Shown one piece after another: positions 5,738 through 11,777 of a stretch of DNA of 13,024 bases (its first letter is position 1; each line of letters starts with the position of its first letter). Below the pieces are notes generated by a model that worked only from the letters and a program-made list of their open reading frames with translations, ran no database searches and had not been told where the DNA came from. The position numbers and the translations under genes were made by a program. Source of the DNA: CAZCBN01 sp964496975. GTDB lineage: Bacteria; Planctomycetota; Phycisphaerae; Phycisphaerales; UBA1924. The stretch is taken from the NCBI GenBank assembly GCA_964496975.1, contig CAZCBN010000089.1, forward strand, positions 1 through 13,024, written 5' to 3'.

Positions 5738-7129
5738 TCAGGGGGCCAAAAAGACGTCATCCGGGCTGTCCGGCAGCTCCCGCCCCGTCACGAGGCCCCG
5801 GGCGGCCCGGGCGGCGTGCAGCCGCGCCTCAACGGGGCGAGGCAGCCAAATGTTGTCCCCCCCGGGCAACACCGGGGTGTAGCTCCACTGCACGGCCCCA
5901 TCGGTCCGCACCAGATGCTGGCCCACCGCCGCGTGGTTGGGTGAGTTCGCCTCGGGGTACACCGACGTGCCCTGCACCGCCGCGAGCACCACCGGCGAAC
6001 GGTCCGCCAGCACCACATCGCCCGGCCCGCGGGCCCACTCGGGCGACCCCGCGCCCCACACCACCCGGTAGCTGTACGACACCTGGCGGATATCGCCCCA
6101 GTCCGCGGCCTCCGGGGCGGGCGTGCCCACGGCCGCGTGCGCATTGCCGGGGCAGGCGAGGCTCTCCAGATCGACCCGATGCGAGCGCACAAGCACGTAG
6201 AGATTCGCCGAGTTGGACCGCGCGGGGTCGGCCCCGACATCGATCCACGATCCGCCGAAGGACGCCGCGACCGGGATCGCGCCCTGATGGTCCGACGCAT
6301 AGGCCCCCAGGGCCCGCGACGTCTCGCCGAGACGGCCGAAGCACGCCGCCTGCACGCCGCCTGAACGCACCGTCGCCATCGCCGGCAGCAGCACCGAGGC
6401 CCCGACCGCCGCAACGGCGGCGAGGGCCGCAAGGTCGGGCCAGCTCACGCGCCATCCGCCGCGGGTCGATGCCCCGTCACCCCCGGTGCCGGGCGTGGCG
6501 TCATCAACAGACCAACGCCGCGAGGCCAAGCCGAGCCCCGCCTCCGAGGCGGACGCCCCGTCCGCGCCCCGCGCCCACCCCGCCACGCGGCGAAGGACGC
6601 CTTCGATGCGGGCGCTCCGGTGGGAGACGACATCGGCGTAGCCGTGCGCGTGCGGCGGTTCGTCAAGGTGAGCGAGCAAGGCGGCGAGCCGCGCGGCGCG
6701 CGCCCCGCGCTCGCCCAGCAGCGTGTCGGCGCGGAACTGCGCGTCGACGAGCGAATCAAGGGCCGCCCCATCGGCGGGAGCAAGCACGCCACCCGCGGGC
6801 CGCGGGCGGCCCGCACCATCCGCCGAGCCCGGCACCGCAGCGGACGCCCCGTCCCGCGGCGGACCGGCGAGCGAGGCCCGCAGCAGCGTCGCGTGGATCA
6901 GGTCGGCCCGGTGCGGGTGGTGCGAGGGGCTCGGCACCGGCTCGAGAAGCGCAAGCAGCCCCGCCACCGCCGCAGCCTCGGCGGGCGTGTCCGAGGCGTC
7001 GGGCCCAGCCGAAAAGAACGCGTCCACCGCGGCCTCGGACCGCGGGGTGAGCCGCGCGGCCCCCTCGCCCGAATCAGTGGGCAAGCGAAGGCCGGTGGAG
7101 ACATCGTGCTGAAGTTCGGCGGAAAGCAA
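5738..7129 (-). CDS. Single-pass membrane protein: duplicated cytoplasmic domain joined to a pseudopilin-like extracytoplasmic domain; candidate sigma-factor partner
   Basis: A 463-residue protein. Residues 33-85 and 121-181 look like two copies of one helical domain: both begin with a small-residue AxDxx(L/F)xxA block, have a GLLALLEP/ALLAHLDEP core and end in LIHATLLRA/RIEGVLRRV. A single hydrophobic segment (about 230-252, ending VLLPAMATV) is followed by C263, an ALGAYASDHQGAIP segment, SNSANLYVLVR, LACPG with C326, and NHAAVGQHLVRTDGAVQW. These elements resemble planctomycete prepilin-like/DUF1559-type proteins, although the usual G/E cleavage signature is absent. It lies 170 bp downstream of an ECF sigma gene on the same strand, so the N-terminal part may bind that sigma factor; this is inference, and no zinc anti-sigma motif is present. 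The start is TTG at 7127-7129 with GGGGAG upstream; an in-frame stop lies about 33 bases further upstream. Confidence 0.72.
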   Translation of the reverse strand: MLSAELQHDVSTGLRLPTDSGEGAARLTPRSEAAVDAFFSAGPDASDTPAEAAAVAGLLALLEPVPSPSHHPHRADLIHATLLRASLAGPPRDGASAAVPGSADGAGRPRPAGGVLAPADGAALDSLVDAQFRADTLLGERGARAARLAALLAHLDEPPHAHGYADVVSHRSARIEGVLRRVAGWARGADGASASEAGLGLASRRWSVDDATPGTGGDGASTRGGWRVSWPDLAALAAVAAVGASVLLPAMATVRSGGVQAACFGRLGETSRALGAYASDHQGAIPVAASFGGSWIDVGADPARSNSANLYVLVRSHRVDLESLACPGNAHAAVGTPAPEAADWGDIRQVSYSYRVVWGAGSPEWARGPGDVVLADRSPVVLAAVQGTSVYPEANSPNHAAVGQHLVRTDGAVQWSYTPVLPGGDNIWLPRPVEARLHAARAARGLVTGRELPDSPDDVFLAP

Positions 7130-7299
7130 CGAAGCGGTCTCCCCAATACCCCTGACACCTCAACGCACCGGTCCACCAACGCTCCACCCCGGGTCCAGCG
7201 ACGGCCCACCAACCCTGGTCGACAGCCCACCCTTGTCCGCAGGCCGGACGCGCCGCGGCTCCATCGCCGCGGCTTGGACGGGCGGGCCCGGCCCGACGA

Positions 7300-7920
7300 T
7301 CAGTCGGCGGCCCCGTTGGCCTGGGCCCGCTGCCAGCCCTTGGCAAACGCCGCGACCGCGGCATGCAGGCGGGATTTCACCGTGCCCAGCGGGATGCCGA
7401 GTTCCTCGGCGATCTGGGCGTAGCTGAGCCGCTGGAAGTACGCCAGCAGCAGAATCTCTCGCAGCGCCTCCGGCATTCCGTCCACCACCCGCTGCACCTG
7501 GTGGTCACGCTCGCGCCGATCCTGGGCGGCGTCGGGTGCCGGGATGTCGATCTCCATCAGGTCGACGAACGAAACCTCGCCCCCCCCGCTGCCGCCCCCC
7601 GCAGCGGCCCCGCCGACCGGCGCCGAAAGTTCAACCGTCCGACGCCTGCCCTTTCTACGCAGGATGTCCCGCGCCTTGTTCGCCGCGATCGTGAACAACC
7701 AGGGGCGAAACCGGCGGCTGGCGTCGAATGTGTCCGCGGCGATGTGAATCTGGAGAAAGGCTTCCTGAAACGCGTCCTCCGCCGCCTGGCGGTCGCCGGT
7801 CAGCCGGAGCAAAAACCGCATCAGGTCGTCGTGGTGGCGATCGATCAGCAGGCGAAGGGCCGCCGTCTCGCCGGAGCGGTACCGCTCAAAGAGGTGCTCG
7901 TCCGGGGTATGGGTCTGCAC
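7300..7920 (-). CDS. ECF RNA polymerase sigma factor (sigma-70 family, RpoE-like)
   Basis: A 206-residue ECF sigma factor that would direct RNA polymerase to a regulon controlled by a membrane partner. Region 2 spans about residues 7-92: DEHLFERYRSGETAALRLL, then AEDAFQEAFLQIHIAADTFD (region 2.2) and RPWLFTIAANKARD (2.3/2.4). A glycine-rich linker (about 99-120) joins it to region 4 (about 145-195), with a clear helix-turn-helix in LSYAQIAEELGIPLGTVKSR. GTG at 7918-7920 is preferred because it directly precedes the usual ECF N-terminus. A longer frame from TTG at 7990-7992 would add 24 residues with no family similarity, and that stretch contains two hairpins more typical of a leader. It is divergent from a second ECF sigma gene and upstream of the pseudopilin-like membrane protein, its likely partner. 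Confidence 0.93.
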   Translation of the reverse strand: MQTHTPDEHLFERYRSGETAALRLLIDRHHDDLMRFLLRLTGDRQAAEDAFQEAFLQIHIAADTFDASRRFRPWLFTIAANKARDILRRKGRRRTVELSAPVGGAAAGGGSGGGEVSFVDLMEIDIPAPDAAQDRRERDHQVQRVVDGMPEALREILLLAYFQRLSYAQIAEELGIPLGTVKSRLHAAVAAFAKGWQRAQANGAAD

Positions 7921-7931
7921 GCAAGGCCGCT

Positions 7932-7980
7932 GACCGGTGGCCGGTCGGGACAGGAATACCGGGCAAATCCCCGGGTATTC
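7932..7980 (-). promoter_or_regulatory. Two consecutive hairpins in the leader of the minus-strand sigma gene
   Basis: GACCGG-tgg-CCGGTC (7932-7946) is a perfect 6-bp stem ending 11 bases before the GTG start. GAATACCGGG pairs with CCCGGGTATTC (7954-7980) in a 10-bp stem with one bulged base and a 6-base loop. Both would lie in the 5' untranslated leader if GTG 7920 is the start, and could affect ribosome access. Function is inferred from position only. Confidence 0.4.
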
Positions 7981-8001
7981 GGACGTGGACAACGGGTTGA
8001 C

Positions 8002-8019
8002 GCCCCCGGGGCCGGGGGC
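8002..8019. repeat. GC-rich inverted repeat between the divergent sigma genes
   Basis: GCCCCC-ggggcc-GGGGGC forms a 6-bp stem in the 228-bp region between the two sigma gene starts. This region must hold both promoters, yet no convincing -35/-10 or ECF-type pair could be assigned. A GAAC at 8022-8025 is followed by AT-richer sequence but lacks a fitting -10. Confidence 0.35.
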
Positions 8020-8148
8020 TGCGAACGGTCACTTTACGACGGAGCCGATAGAAAGATCGTCCCGCCCCGGCCCGCCGCCCCGCAAGACCGCGGACGCGGC
8101 CGCGTTGGGCGGGCGTGGCGGAAGCCCCGCCGGGGCACAGGGAACCTG

Positions 8149-8889
8149 ATGCACGCGTCGGCCAGTCATGCGATGCCGCCAGAAACGCCACGGGCGCTGC
8201 AAGGCCCCCGCGTTGAGGGTGAGGAGTCGGCCCAGGCCCACGTGGACGTGGCCCGGTGGTTGACCCAGGCCGCGCGGCGAGACCCCGAATCGTGGGATCG
8301 TCTCGTCGAGGTCTACGCGCGCCGGGTCTTTGCGCTCGCAAAGAGCCGGCTCGGCGATCCGGACGTTTCGGAAGAGGTGGCCCAGTCTGTCTTTGTCACC
8401 GTGGCCCGGGTGCTGTGCTCGCCCGATGGCGGCGGGTACCAGGAACGGGGGCGGTTTGAGTCGTGGCTGTTTCGCATCACCATGAACCGGGTGCGTGACG
8501 AGGCCCGACGCCGCCGGCGGACGCGCGAGGGCGTGGCGCGGTTCACGCAGGTGCAGCGGGACCGGGGCGGCGCGGAGGGGGAGCCCACGGCGGGGGGCGG
8601 GGGCGTGCGGGAGGCTGGGGTTCTCGGACGTGGCGACGGGGGCGACGACCTGGCGCGGCTACGCCGGGCGATGGAGCGGCTCGGGCACGCCGACCGGGAG
8701 GTGGTGGAGCTGCGGCACCACGCGGACATGAGTTTTCAGACCATCGCGGAGACGCTCGGGGAGCCTCTGGGTACGGTGCTTGCGCGGCATCACCGGGCGT
8801 TGAAGAAACTCCGCAAGATGCTGGGGGAGTCAGGCGTTGAGCGCTCAACGGAAGGAGGCCGCGATGGGCGGCAGGACACCACGGACTGA
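8149..8889 (+). CDS. ECF RNA polymerase sigma factor (sigma-70 family)
   Basis: A 246-residue ECF sigma factor, not closely similar to the divergent one. Region 2 is at about residues 48-125 (SWDRLVEVYARRVFALAKSR, EEVAQSVFVTVARVL, GRFESWLFRITMNRVRDEAR). A long basic and glycine-rich linker (120-168) is followed by region 4 (170-225) with MSFQTIAETLGEPLGTVLAR as the helix-turn-helix and HHRALKKLRKML at the end. ATG 8149 is preceded by AGGGAA about 5 bases away; an in-frame ATG at 8173 is an alternative. The open frame continues far upstream, but antisense to the other sigma gene, so it is not used. The 3' end overlaps the next gene by 26 bases, indicating coupled translation with a membrane protein that is its probable anti-sigma partner. 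Confidence 0.93.
   Translation: MHASASHAMPPETPRALQGPRVEGEESAQAHVDVARWLTQAARRDPESWDRLVEVYARRVFALAKSRLGDPDVSEEVAQSVFVTVARVLCSPDGGGYQERGRFESWLFRITMNRVRDEARRRRRTREGVARFTQVQRDRGGAEGEPTAGGGGVREAGVLGRGDGGDDLARLRRAMERLGHADREVVELRHHADMSFQTIAETLGEPLGTVLARHHRALKKLRKMLGESGVERSTEGGRDGRQDTTD
8851..8858 (+). promoter_or_regulatory. Strong ribosome-binding site deciding the anti-sigma start
   Basis: GAAGGAGG lies 5 bases before ATG 8864, inside the end of the sigma gene. It selects this ATG over the in-frame TTG at 8837 and supports translational coupling. Confidence 0.8.
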
Positions 8890-9421
8890 CACAACTGGAC
8901 CCACGCGTGACCCAGCGGCCGACCCGGCGCTGGCCCGGGTCTCGACGGCGCTGGACGGCCTGGGCGCGGCGGAGCGGGCGTCGGCCGACGAGGGCCTGGC
9001 GTGGCGGCTTGCGCTGCGGTCGCGGCCCGGGGTCGTGGCCGGCGAGGCCGTCGAGACCGCAACGGGCACGCGGGGCGTGCTGCGGCGCGATTGGGCGCGG
9101 TGGGGCGGGCTGGCGTTCGCGGTCCTCACGGTGGCCGGCGTGGTGTCGGTGGTGTCGCTCCGCGGCGGCGGGGCCGCGACGACGTCCGGGGGGCCATCGG
9201 GGGCGCCATCGGGGGCACCATCGGGAGCGACGACCCTCGCGGCGATTGAGGCGGACGTCGAGACGTTTTTGCTCGTCGACGCGGCGCTGGGTGATGCGGA
9301 CGGGTGGGGCGTCGGCGTGACGGCGGCGTCGCTCGACGCGTGGGAGGCGGCGGAGGGCATCGACGAAGAAGTCGTGCGGGTGTTGCAGGGCGTGGCGGCC
9401 GGGGAAGGGGGCGCGTCGTGA
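8864..9421 (+). CDS. Putative single-pass anti-sigma factor
   Basis: A 185-residue protein with a cytoplasmic N-terminal part (1-79), one transmembrane segment (about 80-99: the hydrophobic run GGLAFAVLTVAGVVSVVSL), a low-complexity PSGAPSGAPSGA linker, and a short acidic helical exterior (125-185). No ZAS-type HxxxCxxC zinc motif is visible, so the anti-sigma role rests on context: it overlaps the ECF sigma gene by 26 bases, has its own strong ribosome-binding site, and has the expected topology. The AERASADEGLAWRLALRS region is the plausible sigma-binding helix. The linker is encoded by three 12-bp DNA repeats at 9190-9225. The stop overlaps the GTG start of the next gene (GTGA, 9418-9421). 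I do not recognise a named family. Confidence 0.75.
   Translation: MGGRTPRTDTTGPTRDPAADPALARVSTALDGLGAAERASADEGLAWRLALRSRPGVVAGEAVETATGTRGVLRRDWARWGGLAFAVLTVAGVVSVVSLRGGGAATTSGGPSGAPSGAPSGATTLAAIEADVETFLLVDAALGDADGWGVGVTAASLDAWEAAEGIDEEVVRVLQGVAAGEGGAS
9190..9225 (+). repeat. 12-bp in-frame tandem repeat, three copies
   Basis: GGGGCCATCGGG, GGCGCCATCGGG and GGCACCATCGGG encode the GAPS-like linker just outside the membrane segment of the putative anti-sigma protein. Copy number could vary between strains without breaking the frame. Confidence 0.8.
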
Positions 9422-10407
9422 GCGGCGATCGTCCGGCGAGGCAGGACAAGACTGGGCGAGGCCGGGCGGCCCGGTGGCTGCCGGTGGCCGGGGCGTGCTG
9501 GCTCGCCGCGGCGGCCGGCGGCGTGTGGGCCATCGCGGGGGCCGTCGCGGGGGCCGACGCGGCGTGGATGGAGCGGTCGGAACCGCCGGCGGATGCGGCG
9601 TCGGGTTCGGGCTCGGGCGATGCGGCGCGAGACGCGGCCGGCGACGGGGGTGGGCGTGCGGAGGCCGGGGCGCCGGCATCGGCGGAGCGGGGCGGCCCGC
9701 GGCTTGCGCTCGCACGGCAGCGGCTCGCGCGCGCGATCGAGGAGAACGCGCGAACCGGGGAACGTCTGCGGCGGCTGATGGAACGCCTGGAGGGCGGGGA
9801 CGGGTCGGGGATTGAAGAAGTGCGGGCGATGTTCCGCGATGGCGTGGGTGGTGGGCTGGCGGGCGGCCTGGCGGGCGGGATGCCCGCGGATGGGGAGCGG
9901 GGCGCCGAGGCGATAAGCGACGAGCGGCTTCAGGTGCTGCGCGGGCTGGTGAAGGAGCGGCTGCCGTGGCTTGATGAACGGCTTGAGCGGGCGGAGGGGC
10001 TGCGGGCGGGGGCGTCGACGGCGCTGCTGCGTCGGCTCGGGCCGCGGCTGTCGGCGCTCGCGGACCTTGCGGAGCGCGACCCCGAGGCGGCGCGGGTGCG
10101 GGCGCAGGAGATGCGCCTGGGCTTTGAGGTGGCGGACGCCGTCGGGGCGTGGCGGGCGGCGAGGGCGTCGGGCGAGGCCGAGCGGGTGTCGGCGGCGCGC
10201 GCGCGGCTTCGCGAGGCGATCGCGGCCCAGGTGGAGTTTCGGTTTGAGCACCGGGAGCGCGAGCTGGCGACCATGGCCGAGCGGCTCGCGACGATGCGGG
10301 CGGCGCTGAGCGAGCAGCGGGCGAGCCGGGCGGCGCTGGTGGACGAGAAGGTGGAGGAACTGGTGCGCGACGCGGCGCTGCAGACACCCGGCGCGGGCGG
10401 TGGCTGA
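9418..10407 (+). CDS. Membrane-anchored helical protein of unknown function, third gene of the sigma operon
   Basis: A 329-residue protein beginning at GTG 9418, which overlaps the preceding stop by four bases (GTGA). A short basic N-terminus precedes one hydrophobic segment (about 20-47, LPVAGACWLAAAAGGVWAIA onward), probably an uncleaved signal anchor or signal peptide. The exterior starts with an Ala/Gly/Ser/Asp-rich spacer (55-95), followed by long charged helices: about 97-140, and 165-320, rich in Arg, Glu, Ala and Leu and likely coiled-coil or a helical bundle. A GGGLAGGLAGGM stretch (144-155) interrupts them. I recognise no family and no catalytic motif. The tight coupling with the sigma and anti-sigma genes suggests a sensor or modulator role in the same pathway (perhaps similar in logic to periplasmic regulators of RpoE systems), but this is inference from context only. 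Confidence 0.68.
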   Translation: MSGDRPARQDKTGRGRAARWLPVAGACWLAAAAGGVWAIAGAVAGADAAWMERSEPPADAASGSGSGDAARDAAGDGGGRAEAGAPASAERGGPRLALARQRLARAIEENARTGERLRRLMERLEGGDGSGIEEVRAMFRDGVGGGLAGGLAGGMPADGERGAEAISDERLQVLRGLVKERLPWLDERLERAEGLRAGASTALLRRLGPRLSALADLAERDPEAARVRAQEMRLGFEVADAVGAWRAARASGEAERVSAARARLREAIAAQVEFRFEHRERELATMAERLATMRAALSEQRASRAALVDEKVEELVRDAALQTPGAGGG

Positions 10408-10702
10408 GCGAGTCTTGTGGGAAACGCGGAATGCGAGGGCGCTCCATCCGTTCCGGGACGCTTGGTAGGTGACCGCGCGGGATCGCCCCGTCGACGTGGC
10501 CTTCGCTCGCCGAGCGTTCGTCGAGAGGTTGGAAGACGGTGCACATCGACGTTGCATCGCCGCTGTTCCAGAGCCTCGGCGAGCGTGGATCGTGCATGCG
10601 CACGGAGCGACGCACGCCGATCGTGGCCCTGCGCGACGAAGAGAGGCGCACGGGTCTGAGAAACCCGTGCGCCGTCACCGGCAGATGAGGGATCTCGCGT
10701 CG
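10408..10702. other. Gene-poor convergent gap
   Basis: This 295-bp interval lies between the sigma operon and the SRPBCC gene. It is somewhat less GC-rich than its surroundings, and no open frame in it shows coding-like third-position bias or family similarity. The only clear element is the hairpin at 10645-10673. Confidence 0.5.
10645..10673. terminator. Strong hairpin between convergent operons, likely bidirectional terminator
   Basis: GGCGCACGGGT and ACCCGTGCGCC form a perfect 11-bp stem around the 7-base loop CTGAGAA. It stands 30 bases after the SRPBCC gene end (minus) and about 240 bases after the sigma operon (plus). On the minus strand TCTCTT follows, a poor T-tract; the plus strand has none, so termination efficiency is uncertain. 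Confidence 0.6.
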
Positions 10703-11119
10703 TCAACGAGAGGCGGGACCGCGGACGCCGTCGACGCACGCCTTGATGTTGACGAACTCCTTCTCGACGCCTTCGCACTGGGCGGCGAAGTCGGCGTCCG
10801 ACATGCCCGGGTATTGGATCGCGGAGAAGAGGAACATGCTCCCGCCGCCGGGGAGGTCGATGACGCGTGTGGGCCAGTGGGCCATGTGGGCCTCGGTGGG
10901 GCCGCCGTACATGTCGATGACCCCGGTGGCCTTGTCGGCGACGACGCGAAAGAAGATCTCGCCGCCCGGCGTGATGACTTTGTGCCGTCCGGCGGCGTCC
11001 TGTTTCAGCTCCCGGCAGAACATCGTGGCCCACTTCGGCAGATTTGCGATGTGAGACAGGAACTCGAACGTTGCCGACTTTGGCGAGGCGAGTGCGACGG
11101 ACTTGGTTGCGGACTTCAT
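10703..11119 (-). CDS. SRPBCC (START/polyketide-cyclase-like) family protein
   Basis: A 138-residue cytoplasmic protein with the SRPBCC layout: an N-terminal strand followed by the helical FEFLSHIANLPKWATMFC, where 'FLSHIANLPKWA' is typical of the family, then alternating strands (HKVITPGGEIFFRVVADKA, GVIDMYGGP, SMFLFSAIQYP) and a long C-terminal helix (SDADFAAQCEGVEKEFVNIK). Members bind hydrophobic ligands or modify aromatic polyketides, but the ligand cannot be deduced here. ATG at 11117-11119 has a near-perfect AAGGAGGT (11123-11130, minus strand) only three bases upstream. It lies 82 bp downstream of the marR gene on the same strand but has its own operator-bearing promoter region, so it is probably the regulator's direct target. 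Codon use is less GC-biased than in neighbouring genes. Confidence 0.85.
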   Translation of the reverse strand: MKSATKSVALASPKSATFEFLSHIANLPKWATMFCRELKQDAAGRHKVITPGGEIFFRVVADKATGVIDMYGGPTEAHMAHWPTRVIDLPGGGSMFLFSAIQYPGMSDADFAAQCEGVEKEFVNIKACVDGVRGPASR

Positions 11120-11129
11120 TGGACCTCCT

Positions 11130-11147
11130 TAGTACGATATCGTACTA
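11130..11147. promoter_or_regulatory. Perfect 18-bp palindromic operator before the SRPBCC gene
   Basis: TAGTACGATATCGTACTA is its own reverse complement, the size and symmetry expected for a MarR dimer site. It abuts the SRPBCC ribosome-binding site and overlaps a candidate minus-strand -10 (TATAGT, 11144-11149). No good -35 was seen. Binding would block transcription initiation. MarR binding is inferred from the second copy upstream of marR. Confidence 0.8.
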
Positions 11148-11201
11148 TATATCGACGCGAACACATCGGTGCGGGAACAGTTGATCAGGCTTCTTGCGTG
11201 G

Positions 11202-11633
11202 TTATGGCTTTGATGCGAAGCGCTGAAGCCACTGAAGAACCGCGGCTGTTGACTCGGGCCCTGCGATGGCGTGCGCTTCGGCCTCCAACTCGGCGAGTAC
11301 AAGATCGGCGACCTCGGCGAATTTTCGCGCCTTTGCGGTGAGGTGAACCCGGCACGCGCGTGCGTCTTGCGGATCCGGCTCGCGGCGAACCAACCCGGCC
11401 TGCTCGACGTTTCGGACGAGTGTTGTCATGCTCTGCTTGGACATGGCCGATCGCTCTGCGATATCGCCGAGACGGAGCCCATCGCGCTCGAAGAGCGGGA
11501 TGAGGACAGATCCGTACGAGGCGCGCACCTCGGGGTATCCCAGAACGCAAAAACGCTCCGTCATGCGTTCGTTCCAGCGCTGCGTGGCCTTTGCCAGCAA
11601 GAAACCCAAGTTTCCTCGGTGGAGTTGCGGCAT
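11202..11633 (-). CDS. MarR-family transcriptional regulator
   Basis: A 143-residue winged-helix repressor acting as a dimer on palindromic DNA, usually released by small phenolic or lipophilic ligands. Helical dimerisation segments are at about 7-30 and 104-140. The DNA-binding domain covers about 35-100: LRLGDIAERSAMSKQSMTTL is the helix-turn-helix, VRNVEQAGLVRREPDPQDAR the recognition/wing junction, and CRVHLTAKARKF the second wing strand; the D-x-R feature of the MarR wing is present (DPQDAR). The start ATG is at 11631-11633, with a short weak GAAG upstream. It has a near-consensus promoter with an operator copy inside it, so it should repress itself and the downstream SRPBCC gene. GC at third positions is visibly lower than in flanking genes. 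Confidence 0.93.
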   Translation of the reverse strand: MPQLHRGNLGFLLAKATQRWNERMTERFCVLGYPEVRASYGSVLIPLFERDGLRLGDIAERSAMSKQSMTTLVRNVEQAGLVRREPDPQDARACRVHLTAKARKFAEVADLVLAELEAEAHAIAGPESTAAVLQWLQRFASKP

Positions 11634-11648
11634 GCTGGCTTCGGAAAA

Positions 11649-11677
11649 AGAATAGTACGAATTCGGACCAATGTCAA
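11649..11677 (-). promoter_or_regulatory. marR promoter, near-consensus housekeeping type
   Basis: On the minus strand, perfect TTGACA (11672-11677) and TATTCT (11649-11654) are separated by exactly 17 bp, ending 15 bases before the marR ATG. This is the best promoter in the window. Confidence 0.75.
11653..11670. promoter_or_regulatory. Second MarR operator inside the marR promoter
   Basis: TAGTACGAATTCGGACCA matches the 18-bp palindrome at 11130-11147 in 14 of 18 positions and is itself symmetric in 7 of 9 half-site pairs. It fills the -35/-10 spacer of the marR promoter, a classic autorepression arrangement. Confidence 0.72.
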
Positions 11678-11777
11678 GGACGCTTCTTGCCCAGTCCTCG
11701 TTCAGGCGACGTCGCAGCGCCGCGTGGGGACGATCCGATCGAGGTCACCTCTCGCGGGTCGCGCGGGGTGGGTGGTC

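Noticed and set aside
8022..8060. GAAC-type ECF promoter upstream of the plus-strand sigma gene
   Set aside because: GAAC at 8022-8025 has no suitably spaced -10 such as GTC/TCT, and four bases match by chance often.
7363..8148. Upstream extension of the plus-strand sigma gene
   Set aside because: It would run antisense through the other sigma gene, and the extra residues have no sigma similarity; ATG 8149 with AGGGAA upstream is a natural start.
8543..10678. Very long open frame on the minus strand opposite the plus-strand sigma operon
   Set aside because: The translation is Pro/Arg/Ala/Ser-rich with no domain, and it is antisense to three genes with clear coding bias; long shadow frames are expected at this GC content.
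10469..11341. Plus-strand open frame across the SRPBCC and marR region
   Set aside because: It is antisense to the SRPBCC gene and crosses its palindromic operator; no recognisable domain.
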